A stretch of 64,000 nt of DNA from Streptomyces hokutonensis (lineage in GTDB: Bacteria > Actinomycetota > Actinomycetes > Streptomycetales > Streptomycetaceae), in assembly GCF_000376565.1 (NCBI RefSeq), contig NZ_BARG01000014.1, positions 1-64,000 of the forward strand, given 5' to 3'. Position numbers and translations under genes: made by a program. Every line of letters begins with the position of its first letter. Positions within the stretch are counted from its first letter, which is position 1. Under the pieces are notes generated by a model that worked only from the letters and a program-made list of their open reading frames with translations, was not told where the DNA came from and did not search any database. Positions 1-8,584 of this stretch are shown here, piece by piece.

Positions 1-50
1 ACCAGCCACAACGGACCCGCACCCAAAAACGGCCCCGTACCCTAGGAGCC

Positions 51-932
51 GTGAGCAGCAACCCCGACGCCCTACTGGGCCCAGCCGACATCCGCGAGCT
101 GGCGGCAGCCTTGGGCGTACGCCCCACCAAGCAGCGCGGCCAGAACTTCGTGATCGACGCGAACACCGTCCGCCGCATCGTCCGCACCGCAGACGTCCGC
201 CCCGACGACGTGGTCGTGGAGGTAGGCCCCGGCCTCGGCTCACTCACCCTCGCCCTCCTCGAAGCGGCCGCCCACGTGACCGCCGTGGAGATCGACGACA
301 CCCTGGCGAGCGCACTACCGGCGACCGTAACGGCCCGAATGCCCGAGCGGGCCGAGCGCTTCGCACTGGTCCACTCCGACGCGATGCAGGTGACCGAACT
401 CCCCGGCCCACCCCCCACCGCCCTGGTCGCGAACCTCCCGTACAACGTGGCCGTACCGGTCCTCCTCCACATGCTGGAGCACTTCCCGACCATCGAGCGC
501 ACCCTCGTGATGGTCCAGGCGGAGGTGGCGGACCGCCTCGCCGCGCCGCCCGGTTCGAAGGTGTACGGCGTCCCGTCCGTGAAGGCGAACTGGTACGCCG
601 AGGTCAAGCGGGCCGGCTCCATCGGCCGTACCGTCTTCTGGCCCGCGCCGAACGTGGACAGCGGCCTCGTGTCGCTGACCCGCAGGCCGGAGCCGCTGAA
701 GACCACCGCCGACCGCCGCGAGGTCTTCGCCGTGGTCGACGCGGCCTTCGCGCAGCGCCGCAAGACGCTGCGGGCCGCGCTCGCCGGCTGGGCGGGCTCG
801 GCGGCGGCGGCCGAGACGGCGCTCGTCGCGGCCGGGGTGTCCCCGCAGGCACGCGGCGAGTCCCTGACGGTCGAGGAGTTCGCCCGCATCGCGGAACACA
901 AGGTCGCAGAGCACGAGGGAGAGTCCGAGTAA
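51..932 (+). CDS. rsmA: 16S rRNA dimethyladenosine transferase RsmA (KsgA)
   Basis: SAM-dependent enzyme that dimethylates two adjacent adenines in the 3' end of 16S rRNA during small-subunit maturation in the cytoplasm. The 293-residue protein begins with the family signature [10 protein letters not shown] near residue 27. It continues with the SAM-binding stretch [15 protein letters not shown], the acidic ribose-binding VEIDD, and the catalytic motif NLPYNVAVP, the family's NLPY. The C-terminal segment [13 protein letters not shown] is also typical. The GTG start has an AGGAG four bases upstream. The TAA stop abuts the GTG of ispE, so the two genes are co-transcribed, a common actinobacterial pairing. 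Length matches the family. Confidence 0.97.
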   Translation: MSSNPDALLGPADIRELAAALGVRPTKQRGQNFVIDANTVRRIVRTADVRPDDVVVEVGPGLGSLTLALLEAAAHVTAVEIDDTLASALPATVTARMPERAERFALVHSDAMQVTELPGPPPTALVANLPYNVAVPVLLHMLEHFPTIERTLVMVQAEVADRLAAPPGSKVYGVPSVKANWYAEVKRAGSIGRTVFWPAPNVDSGLVSLTRRPEPLKTTADRREVFAVVDAAFAQRRKTLRAALAGWAGSAAAAETALVAAGVSPQARGESLTVEEFARIAEHKVAEHEGESE

Positions 933-1862
933 GTGAGCGTCACGGTCCGCGTCCCCGCCAAGGTCAACGTCCAACTCGCGGTCGGCGCAGCGCGCCCCGA
1001 CGGCTTCCACGACCTGGCCAATGTCTTCCTCGCGGTCGGCCTGTACGACGAGGTCACCGTGACCCCGGCCGACGAGCTCCGCGTCACCTGCTCGGGCCCG
1101 GACGCGGCCCAAGTCCCCCTGGACCGCACGAACTTGGCGGCGCGGGCGGCCGTAGCCCTCGCCGAGCGGTACGGCCGCAGCGAGGCCGTGCACATCCACA
1201 TCGCCAAGGACATCCCCGTCGCCGGCGGCATGGCGGGCGGCAGCGCGGACGGTGCGGGCGCGCTGGTGGCGTGCGACGCGCTGTGGGGCACCGGCGCCTC
1301 GCGGGCCGAACTCCTGGACATCTGCGCCGAGTTGGGCAGCGATGTGCCGTTCAGCCTGGTGGGCGGGGCGGCGTTGGGCGTCGGTCGCGGGGAGAAGCTC
1401 ACCCCACTGGAGACCGGCGGCACCTTCCACTGGGTGTTCGCGATGGCCGGGCGGGGGCTGTCGACCCCGGCGGTCTTCCGGGAGTTCGACCGCCTGGCGG
1501 AAGGGGTCGACATCCCCGAGCCGATCGCCTCGCAGCCGCTGCTCGACGCGCTCGCGAAGGGTGACCCGGACGCGCTGGCCGCCGCCGTCTCCAACGACCT
1601 TCAGCCGGCGGCCCTTTCGCTCTTCCCGGAACTCGCCGACACCCTCGCCGCGGGCCGCGCCGCGGGTGCGCTCGCCGCGCTGGTCTCCGGCTCGGGCCCG
1701 ACGACCGCGTTCCTCGCCCGTGATCCCGGGTCGGCGGAGAAGGTGGCTCAGGCGCTGGCGGCCTCGGGAACATGCCGGACGGTACGCACGGCGGCGGGTC
1801 CGGCGGTCGGCGCGACCGTGATCGCCCGACCTTCACACCAGGTCCACGAAAACCCCGCCTGA
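933..1862 (+). CDS. ispE: 4-diphosphocytidyl-2-C-methyl-D-erythritol kinase IspE
   Basis: GHMP-family kinase that phosphorylates CDP-methylerythritol in the MEP route to isoprenoid precursors. The N-terminus VRVPAKVNVQLAVGAARPDGFHDL is the IspE signature (split here as PAKVNVQLAVG and RPDGFHDL). The ATP loop is PVAGGMAGGSADGAGAL near residues 93-109, and the C-terminal glycine motif LVSGSGPTTAFL is present. The gene starts directly after the rsmA stop with no intergenic base, implying translational coupling. The last about 30 residues are a variable tail. The nearby polyprenyl synthase at 53 kb would draw on the same precursor pool, but no operon link exists. Confidence 0.97.
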   Translation: MSVTVRVPAKVNVQLAVGAARPDGFHDLANVFLAVGLYDEVTVTPADELRVTCSGPDAAQVPLDRTNLAARAAVALAERYGRSEAVHIHIAKDIPVAGGMAGGSADGAGALVACDALWGTGASRAELLDICAELGSDVPFSLVGGAALGVGRGEKLTPLETGGTFHWVFAMAGRGLSTPAVFREFDRLAEGVDIPEPIASQPLLDALAKGDPDALAAAVSNDLQPAALSLFPELADTLAAGRAAGALAALVSGSGPTTAFLARDPGSAEKVAQALAASGTCRTVRTAAGPAVGATVIARPSHQVHENPA

Positions 1863-2055
1863 ACTGCGAAAATGCGCATGTGCGGTGTTATCGAAACCAC
1901 ATTGATCTAATGTTCGCCAATCAACCTCAAGATCCCTTTCATGGCGTATGTCCTACAGGGTACGGCTGGCATGATCAGCCAACCCCGGTCCTCGTTACCG
2001 GCGGTACTCCCTGCGCGCGCGGTCTCGCCGCGCCACGCCCGAGAGGAACCTCCCC

Positions 2056-2835
2056 ATGGGCCACATGGACCACTTCAGCGCCGGCTGGGTCACCCCGGTC
2101 CTGTCCTACGCGATGGCCTGCGTCGGCGCCGCGCTCGGACTGCGCTGCACCGTAAGGGCACTTGAGGCGGACGGCGCCTCCAAACGGAACTGGCTGACCC
2201 TCGCCTCCGTCGCCATCGGCTCCGGCATCTGGACCATGCACTTCGTGGCGATGCTCGGCTTCAGCGTCGAAGGCACCCCCATCCGCTACGACGTCCCGCT
2301 CACCGTCCTGAGCCTCCTGATGTCGATCGGCGTGGTCGCCGCCGGCGTCTTCACCGCCGGCTACGGCCGCTCCCGCGTCACCTCGGTCGCCTTCGGCGGA
2401 CTCGGCACCGGCCTCGGCGTCGCCGCCATGCACTACACCGGCATGGCCGCGCTCGACCTGCACGGCCGGATCGACTACGACCCCTGGCTGGTCATCGCCT
2501 CCGTCGTGATCGCCGTCGTCGCCGCGACCGCCGCCCTCACCCTCACCCTGATCGTCCGAGGCCCGGTCCTCGCCACGCTCGCCGCCCTCGTCATGGGACT
2601 CGCGGTCAGCACCATGCACTACACCGGCATGTACGCCGTGAGCGTCACCCTCACCCCCAGCGGCGCGACCCTCTCCGGCGCCACCGCCACGGAGTTCATC
2701 TTCCCGCTCGCCGTCGTCCTCGGCTCCTTCCTCTTCCTGGCCTCCGCCTACGTCGCCCTCTCCCCGACCGGCAAGCGCCACGAGTCGGCCTTCGCGGCCG
2801 AGCTGCTGCGCGAGGTCGAACTCGCCACGGTCTGA
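2056..2835 (+). CDS. MHYT-domain integral membrane sensor
   Basis: A 259-residue membrane protein carrying three MHYT-type motifs: MHFVAML near residue 57, MHYTGMAAL near 123 and MHYTGMYAV near 190. These sit at the ends of hydrophobic helices, and about seven membrane segments can be read. MHYT domains are thought to bind copper through the Met/His residues and to sense small gases; that is family knowledge, not shown here. No GGDEF, EAL or kinase domain is attached, unlike many MHYT proteins. A GAGAGGA box precedes the ATG. The next gene is a NIT-domain kinase-like protein 446 bases downstream, so the MHYT protein may be its sensory partner. The last codons (RE-VELATV) are echoed in the repeat array that follows. 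Confidence 0.85.
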   Translation: MGHMDHFSAGWVTPVLSYAMACVGAALGLRCTVRALEADGASKRNWLTLASVAIGSGIWTMHFVAMLGFSVEGTPIRYDVPLTVLSLLMSIGVVAAGVFTAGYGRSRVTSVAFGGLGTGLGVAAMHYTGMAALDLHGRIDYDPWLVIASVVIAVVAATAALTLTLIVRGPVLATLAALVMGLAVSTMHYTGMYAVSVTLTPSGATLSGATATEFIFPLAVVLGSFLFLASAYVALSPTGKRHESAFAAELLREVELATV

Positions 2836-3191
2836 ACCGACTTCGGCCGCACCGACGGCGATGCCCCCGGGCCGCTCGGCACCGGTCGTGGCGCGAGCTT
2901 CGAACCGACCGCGGTCCGCCCCGACTCCAACCAGTCCTACGGCCACGGCTCCCCGCTCCCTTGGGCGCCGGTCGTCGATCGATATGTCGAACACGTCATG
3001 GACCGACCCGACTTCAACCGCTCCTACGGCATCGGCCGCCGCTCTCCGGGGCGCCGATGTCGGCCGCCGATCGGCGTCGAACACGCCCCGGCCCGAGCCG
3101 ACTTAGGCTCCTCGCGGCACCGGCCCCCTCCCCGGGACTCCGCCCCCGAATCGCTGCGCGAGATCCAACTCGCCACGGTCTGAGCCCGCTT
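2816..3191 (+). repeat. Degenerate tandem array, five copies of about 87 bp
   Basis: Five related 28-base cores start at 2816, 2900, 2987, 3077 and 3164, so the spacings are 84, 87, 90 and 87 bases, all multiples of three. Each core reads approximately TCGAACNCGNCNCGGNC followed by NGANCCGACTT. Copy 1 is the end of the MHYT gene including its stop codon, and copy 5 is nearly identical to it (ACTCGCCACGGTCTGA in both). Copies 4 and 5 are followed by short GAGCC/GGCTC hairpins. The array fills most of the 446 bases between the MHYT gene and the kinase-like gene; no convincing gene is seen inside it. Confidence 0.75.
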
Positions 3192-3281
3192 CGGCTCTCC
3201 TCTCGGCACCGGCCCGCCAACTCCCCCGGCGGCCGGCGCCGTTCGAACCACCCGCACTTCCCCTCCCGAACGAGGTCCCCC

Positions 3282-5282
3282 ATGCGTGTCCTCCGCGCAC
3301 CGGCCCGACTGCGCCCCAGATCTGTCCGCGCGAAGATCGTCGCCCTGCTGATGCTGCCCGTCGTGTCCCTGATGGCCCTGTGGGGCTTCGCCGCGGTGAC
3401 GACCGCGTCGAGCATCGCCGACACCGAGACCGCCAAGGACGTCAACTCCGAACTCCTCACCCCCGTAGCGGAGTTCATCACCGCCGTGCAGGGCGAGCGG
3501 ACCGCCGCCCTGCGCCGCGCGGACGCCCCGGCCGCCTTCAAGGCCGCCACGAAGGCCACCGACACGGCCGCCGCCGCACTGCGCGACGGCATCAACGACT
3601 CCAGCTCCGACGCGGCACTCATCGACTCCTCGCTGCCGGGCCGGATCGACAAACTGGAGGCCGACGCCGACGGCCTCGCGGCGCTGCGCGCGAGCGCCAC
3701 CGCCAAGGGCGCCAAGCCGACCGCCGTCTACGCCGGTTACTCGGCGATGGTCGAGCACGGCTTCTCCGTCACCGGTGCCCTCACCGGCGACAAGACCGCC
3801 GCCGACGCCTCCGGGGCCCGCGTGGTGCTCGAACTCTCCCGGGCCCGCGAGGCGGTCGCCCAGGAACAGGCACTGCTCGGCGCCGCCCGCACCGGGGGCG
3901 AGCTGACACAGGACCAGTACGCGCTGTTCGTCGGCGCCGTCGCCACCCGGCAGGCCCTGCTCGAACCCGCCGTCGCCGACCTCAAGGCCGAGCACCGGAA
4001 GGCGTACCGCAAGATCCTGGACGGCACCGGCTACGCCCAGTTCCAGGCCGTCGAGAACCGGGTGCGCAGCGCGGGCCCCGGCACCTCCGCCGTCTCCGCC
4101 GGACTGCTGCGCGGCTGGGACTCCGCCGCGAGCGGGGTGCTCACCTCGCTCGACGCGGCCGAGACGAAGGCCGGTACGGGGGCCACGGCCGCCGCCGACC
4201 CCTTCGGCTGGGACACGCTCGGCGCCTCCGGGATCGCCGTGGTCCTCGGCCTGGTCGGCGTACTGCTGTCGCTGCTCGTCTCCGTGCTCGTCGGCCGCGG
4301 CCTCATCGTCGAACTCCTCGACCTGCGCAACTCCGCCCTCGAAGTGGCCGGCCGCAGCCTCCCGCGGGCCATGCGCCGACTGCACGCGGGACAGGGCGTC
4401 GACATCGACGCCGAGGCCCCCATCCGCCGCCTCGCCGGTGACGAACTCGCCCAGGTCGGCACCGCGTTGACCGCCGTCCAGCGCGCCGCCCTCAGGGCCG
4501 CCTCCGAACGCGCCGAACTCCTCAGCGGCATCTCCGGCGTCTACGTCAGCCTCGCCCGCCGCAGCCAGGTCCTGCTGCACCGCCAACTCGACCTGCTCGA
4601 CGGGATGGTGCGCCGCCAGAACGACCCGGCCGAACTCCAGGAGCTCTACCGCGTCGACTACCTCGCCACCCGCATGCGCCGCCACTCCGAGAGCCTGCTG
4701 ATCCTCTCCGGCATCGCACCCGGCCGCGGCTGGCGCGACCCGATCCCGCTGACCGACATCCTGCGCGCCGCCGTCGCCGAGATCGAGAACTCGTCCCGGG
4801 TGCAGATCTGGGCCGTACCGAAGGTGTCGCTGACCGGCGGTTCCGTCGCCGACGTGATCCACCTGCTCGCCGAACTCGTCGAGAACGCCACGGCCTTCTC
4901 CCCGCCCAGCACCCAAGTGCAGTTGCGCGCGGCCAGGCTGCGGGAGGGCGGCGTCCTCATCGAGATCGAGGACAGCGGCTTCGGCATGAAGGACGACGCG
5001 CTGGCCGACGCCAACCGCAAGATCCAGTCCGAGAAGGTCGACCTCCTCGACGCCAAGCAGATCGGCCTCTTCGTGGTCAACCGGCTGCGCGAACGCCAGG
5101 GCCTGCGCGTCGAGATACGGCACTCGCGCAGCGGCGGCGTCACGGCCGCCGTACTCATCCCCGAGGGCCTGATGCGCGACGACATGCCGGTGGGCGAACA
5201 GCAACAGGCGTCCGGCGGGCGGGGGTTGGCACCGGCCTCGGCCCTGGTCCCGCAGCAACGGCTGCGCGGGGCGGGAGCCTGA
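3282..5282 (+). CDS. NIT-domain sensor histidine kinase-like ATPase
   Basis: A 666-residue membrane protein of the nitrate/nitrite-sensing kinase type common in Streptomyces. It has a cytoplasmic basic N-terminus, a first membrane helix near residues 18-40, an extracellular NIT-type helical sensor to about residue 300, and a second helix near 315-340. A HAMP-like linker, a helical dimerisation region and a C-terminal HATPase_c domain follow, with N-box ELVENATAFSPP, DSGFGM and GLFVVNRLRERQG. The usual LDHLATRMRRH segment reads VDYLATRMRRH, so the conserved His is Tyr460. Its paralogues in cvn conservons are followed by roadblock and small-GTPase genes, which are absent here. The ATG at 3282 is chosen because the hydrophobic N-terminus follows it; an open frame continues upstream through the repeat array but looks non-coding. 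Confidence 0.85.
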   Translation: MRVLRAPARLRPRSVRAKIVALLMLPVVSLMALWGFAAVTTASSIADTETAKDVNSELLTPVAEFITAVQGERTAALRRADAPAAFKAATKATDTAAAALRDGINDSSSDAALIDSSLPGRIDKLEADADGLAALRASATAKGAKPTAVYAGYSAMVEHGFSVTGALTGDKTAADASGARVVLELSRAREAVAQEQALLGAARTGGELTQDQYALFVGAVATRQALLEPAVADLKAEHRKAYRKILDGTGYAQFQAVENRVRSAGPGTSAVSAGLLRGWDSAASGVLTSLDAAETKAGTGATAAADPFGWDTLGASGIAVVLGLVGVLLSLLVSVLVGRGLIVELLDLRNSALEVAGRSLPRAMRRLHAGQGVDIDAEAPIRRLAGDELAQVGTALTAVQRAALRAASERAELLSGISGVYVSLARRSQVLLHRQLDLLDGMVRRQNDPAELQELYRVDYLATRMRRHSESLLILSGIAPGRGWRDPIPLTDILRAAVAEIENSSRVQIWAVPKVSLTGGSVADVIHLLAELVENATAFSPPSTQVQLRAARLREGGVLIEIEDSGFGMKDDALADANRKIQSEKVDLLDAKQIGLFVVNRLRERQGLRVEIRHSRSGGVTAAVLIPEGLMRDDMPVGEQQQASGGRGLAPASALVPQQRLRGAGA

Positions 5283-5405
5283 GGCACCGCCGGGTCCCTC
5301 CGCACCATCTCCACACAGATGTACCGCAATAGCAGTACAGGTGGGGCGGATGGGGCGGATAGGTTCGTTTGATACTTCAAGTGCACTGCTGGAAGGGTCT
5401 GTTCC

Positions 5406-6521
5406 GTGTCCGACGCCCCCACACCGTCGTCCCCCACCCCGTCCCACCGCAGGAAGCGGTCCCTCTCGCGTCGCGGCGCGATAGGGGCCGCCGGAGCCGT
5501 GGCGGCCGGGGCCGCCCTCACCCCGGTGGTGTTCGCGGCCACCGACTCCGGCTCGGACTCCACCCCCGACACGACCCCGTCGGGCACGACGCCGCAGACC
5601 TTCCCGGCCACCCGCACCGAGACCGCCACCGGCACCGCCCCCGCCACCACGGCCTTCGCCGCGTCCTACGTCGGCCTCCGCTGGACCGGCGACCAGAACG
5701 GCGCCGGCATCCGCCTCGCGGACGGCAACTGGCAGCAGATCGGCACCGGTTGCGCGACCGTCGACGGCGGCGGCACGGCCCTGGTCGCGGCCGACGAGGC
5801 CACGAGCTACGAGGTAAAGACACCGGCGGGCGCGACGGACGTACACACGGTCGCGATCGACTGCACGCGGGGCCCCGGCCGCACCTTCCACGTACCGTCC
5901 GAGCCGACCCGCGTCCGTGGCGTCCGCTACCTCTCGCGCCCGGCCTGGGGCGCCGACGAGTCCAAGCGGTACAAGGACGGCAAGGTCAACACCCCCGAGG
6001 CGTACTACCCGTTGCAGTCGATCACCGTCCACCACACGGACACCCCGAACGCCGACCCGGACCCGGCCGCGACCGTCCGGGGCATCTACGAGTACCACGC
6101 GGTCACCCTCGACTGGGGCGACATCGGCTACCACTTCCTCATCGACGAGGCGGGCGTCGTCTACGAGGGCCGTTACTCCGGCGACGATCTCGTCCCGGCC
6201 TTCAACCCCGACGGCAACCTCGTCACCGCCTTCCACACGGCCGGCTTCAACTCGGGCAACCTGGGCATCGCCCTCATCGGCAACCTCGTGTCCCAGCCTC
6301 CGACCGACGCGGCGAAGGCGTCGTTGATCCGCCTCATCAAGGTCATCGCCCGCTTCAAGAGCCTCGACCCCCAGGCGAAGATCACCTACACCAACCCGGT
6401 GAACGGCGTGCAGAAGGACAACGAGACAGTCAGCGGCCACCGGGACTGGCTCCAGACGGACTGCCCGGGTCAGACGATGTACGACCTGCTGGGCGAGGTC
6501 AGGGCAGCGGCAGCTCGCTGA
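5406..6521 (+). CDS. Tat-exported N-acetylmuramoyl-L-alanine amidase (PGRP type)
   Basis: Zinc amidase that cuts the bond between MurNAc and L-alanine in peptidoglycan. The 371-residue product has a twin-arginine signal (RKRSLSRRGAIGAAGAVAAG) with cleavage near FAATDS, a Thr/Ser-rich linker, a small beta-rich domain (residues about 80-165) and a C-terminal amidase_2/PGRP domain from about 170. Zinc ligands are visible: TVHHTD, the His of HTAGFNSGNLGI and the Cys of TDCPG. The catalytic groove motif GDIGYHFLID is intact, so the enzyme should be active outside the cell. The GTG start follows GGAAGG at 5392-5397. Such proteins remodel the wall during hyphal growth or attack competitors; the sequence does not decide between these. 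Confidence 0.9.
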   Translation: MSDAPTPSSPTPSHRRKRSLSRRGAIGAAGAVAAGAALTPVVFAATDSGSDSTPDTTPSGTTPQTFPATRTETATGTAPATTAFAASYVGLRWTGDQNGAGIRLADGNWQQIGTGCATVDGGGTALVAADEATSYEVKTPAGATDVHTVAIDCTRGPGRTFHVPSEPTRVRGVRYLSRPAWGADESKRYKDGKVNTPEAYYPLQSITVHHTDTPNADPDPAATVRGIYEYHAVTLDWGDIGYHFLIDEAGVVYEGRYSGDDLVPAFNPDGNLVTAFHTAGFNSGNLGIALIGNLVSQPPTDAAKASLIRLIKVIARFKSLDPQAKITYTNPVNGVQKDNETVSGHRDWLQTDCPGQTMYDLLGEVRAAAAR

Positions 6522-6533
6522 CCTGCACGGATC

Positions 6534-6570
6534 GTCAGCCTCCCGCCGCGCATTACTCTGGGAGGCTGAC
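6534..6570 (+). terminator. Hairpin between the amidase and ABC-F genes
   Basis: A perfect 11-base stem (GTCAGCCTCCC at 6534-6544 with GGGAGGCTGAC at 6560-6570) encloses a 15-base loop. It lies 12 bases after the amidase stop and 22 bases before the ABC-F ATG. No T-run follows. It could be the amidase terminator or an attenuator in the ABC-F leader. Confidence 0.6.
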
Positions 6571-6592
6571 CGTCCCCCCTGTCAGGAGAGAA

Positions 6593-8395
6593 ATGGCCGT
6601 CAACCTGGTCAATGTCGAGAACGTCAGCAAGGTGTACGGCACCCGTGCCCTGCTCGACGGTGTCTCGCTCGGTGTCTCCGAAGGGGACCGGATCGGGGTC
6701 GTGGGCCGTAACGGAGACGGCAAGACCACCCTGATCCGGATGCTCGCCAAGCTGGAGGAGTCCGACACCGGCCGTGTCACCCACTCCGGCGGACTCCGGC
6801 TGGGAGTCCTCACCCAGCACGACTCCCTCGACCCGGAGGCGACCGTCCGCCACGAGGTCATCCGGGACATGGCCGACCACGAGTGGGCGGGCAACGCCAA
6901 GATCCGCGACGTACTGACGGGACTGTTCGGCGGGCTGGACCTGCCGGGCTTCCCGCAGGGACTCGATACCGTGATCGGCCCGCTCTCCGGCGGTGAGCGC
7001 CGTCGTATCGCGCTCGCCAAGCTGCTCATCGAGGACCAGGACCTGGTCGTCCTCGACGAGCCGACGAACCACCTGGACGTCGAGGGCATCGCCTGGCTCG
7101 CCCAGCACCTGCGCGAGCGGCGCTCCGCGCTCGTCTGCGTGACCCACGACCGCTGGTTCCTGGACCAGGTCTGCACGCAGATGTGGGACGTGCAGAAGGG
7201 CGATGTCTACGAGTACGAGGGCGGCTACACCGACTACGTCTTCGCCCGTGCCGAGCGCGAGCGCATCGCCGCCACCGAGGAGACCAAGCGGCAGAACCTG
7301 GTCCGCAAGGAACTCGCGTGGCTGCGCCGGGGCGCCCCGGCCCGTACGTCGAAGCCGCGGTTCCGCGTCGAGGCCGCCAACGAACTGATCGCGGACGTGC
7401 CGCCGCCGCGCGACACCAGCGAGCTGATGAAGTTCGCCTCCTCGCGGCTGGGCCGGACCGTCTTCGACCTGGAGGACGTGACCGTCCAGGCCGGTCCGAA
7501 GGTGCTGCTGAAGCACATCACCTGGCACCTCGGCCCCGGCGACCGCGTCGGCCTGGTCGGGGTCAACGGCGCCGGGAAGACCTCCCTGCTGCGCGCCCTC
7601 GCGGACGCCGCCCGCAGCGACGGCGAGACCCAGCCCGTGGCCGGCAAGGTCGTCGTGGGAAAGACCGTGAAGCTCGCGTATCTCTCGCAGGAGGTCGCCG
7701 AACTCAAGCCCACGCTGCGGGTGTTGGAGGCCGTGCAGCAGGTGCGGGAGCGGGTCGACCTCGGCAAGGGGCGGGAGATGACCGCCGGGCAGCTGTGCGA
7801 GACGTTCGGCTTCAACAAGGAGAAGCAGTGGACGCCGGTCGGGGACCTGTCGGGCGGTGAGCGGCGCAGGCTCCAACTCCTGCGGCTTCTCATGGACGAG
7901 CCCAATGTCCTGTTCCTCGACGAGCCCACCAACGACCTCGACATCGAGACCCTGACCCAGCTGGAGGACGTCCTCGACGGCTGGCCCGGTTCGATGATCG
8001 TGATCTCCCACGACCGGTTCTTCGTCGAGCGCACCACCGACAAGGTGTACGCCCTCCTCGGCGACGCGACCCTGCGGATGCTGCCGCGCGGCATCGACGA
8101 GTACCTGGAGCGGCGCCACCGTATGGAGGAGGTCGCCGCCGCTGCCGTCCCCGTCGTGGAGAAGGCCGCGCCCGCCGTGAGCGCCGCCGACCAGCGGGCC
8201 GCGAAGAAGGAACTCCAGAAGATCGAGCGGCAGTTGGACAAGGTCTCCGAGAAGGAGGCCAAGCTGCACGCCCAGATCGCCGACAACGCCACGGACTTCG
8301 CGAAGGTGGCCGAACTGGACGCGAAGCTGCGGGACTTGGGCGGCGAGCGCGAGGAGCTGGAGATGCGGTGGCTGGAACTCGCCGAGGACGCGTGA
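6593..8395 (+). CDS. ABC-F family ATPase (Uup-like)
   Basis: A soluble 600-residue protein with two ABC ATPase domains and no membrane segment, the ABC-F layout. Such proteins act on ribosomes, either as translation factors or by protecting against antibiotics. First cassette: Walker A GRNGDGKT (about residue 37), signature LSGGE, Walker B LVVLDEPTNHLDV. Second cassette: GVNGAGKT (about 322), LSGGE and VLFLDEPTNDLD. The inter-domain linker is short, and a C-terminal basic coiled coil (about 515-600) resembles the DNA/ribosome-binding tail of Uup. This argues for a housekeeping Uup-like protein rather than an antibiotic-protection factor. CAGGAGAG precedes the ATG. The hairpin just upstream could regulate it. 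Confidence 0.92.
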   Translation: MAVNLVNVENVSKVYGTRALLDGVSLGVSEGDRIGVVGRNGDGKTTLIRMLAKLEESDTGRVTHSGGLRLGVLTQHDSLDPEATVRHEVIRDMADHEWAGNAKIRDVLTGLFGGLDLPGFPQGLDTVIGPLSGGERRRIALAKLLIEDQDLVVLDEPTNHLDVEGIAWLAQHLRERRSALVCVTHDRWFLDQVCTQMWDVQKGDVYEYEGGYTDYVFARAERERIAATEETKRQNLVRKELAWLRRGAPARTSKPRFRVEAANELIADVPPPRDTSELMKFASSRLGRTVFDLEDVTVQAGPKVLLKHITWHLGPGDRVGLVGVNGAGKTSLLRALADAARSDGETQPVAGKVVVGKTVKLAYLSQEVAELKPTLRVLEAVQQVRERVDLGKGREMTAGQLCETFGFNKEKQWTPVGDLSGGERRRLQLLRLLMDEPNVLFLDEPTNDLDIETLTQLEDVLDGWPGSMIVISHDRFFVERTTDKVYALLGDATLRMLPRGIDEYLERRHRMEEVAAAAVPVVEKAAPAVSAADQRAAKKELQKIERQLDKVSEKEAKLHAQIADNATDFAKVAELDAKLRDLGGEREELEMRWLELAEDA

Positions 8396-8426
8396 AGGGT
8401 GAGTGAAGGCGCATAACGGGGCTGTC

Positions 8427-8468
8427 ACGGGCCGGTTCTCCCTTGGGTACAGGGGTGAACCGGCCCGT
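8427..8468 (+). terminator. Terminator hairpin after the ABC-F gene
   Basis: A perfect 12-base stem, ACGGGCCGGTTC (8427-8438) with GAACCGGCCCGT (8457-8468), begins about 30 bases after the ABC-F stop and has an 18-base loop. No T-run follows, as is usual for Streptomyces. Confidence 0.65.
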
Positions 8469-8584
8469 TGTCCATGGACGGCCGAGTGATAGAAAGGGCC
8501 GTCTGAGACCTGCTTGAACGCGCCTCCGGGTCCTCGCGAACCTCGGGGCGTGGCTAAAAATCAGTGAACGAGGGGGAGCCGCTG

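Noticed and set aside
2961..3281. An N-terminal extension of the NIT kinase-like protein reading through the tandem array
   Set aside because: It would put about 107 Arg/Pro-rich residues before the membrane helix and consists of array repeats; the ATG at 3282 gives the normal family start.
3282..5282. A conservon (cvn) operon led by the NIT-domain kinase-like protein
   Set aside because: No roadblock, DUF742 or small GTPase genes follow; the next gene is an amidase.
3024..6440. A minus-strand open frame of about 1138 codons
   Set aside because: It lies opposite the NIT kinase-like and amidase genes, has Gly/Arg/Val-rich shadow composition and no domain motif; high GC makes such antisense frames common.
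5406..6521. The amidase as a toxin of the conflict loci
   Set aside because: It is 27 kb away from the SUKH cluster, has an intact Tat signal and no linked immunity gene; it is better read as a wall-remodelling enzyme.
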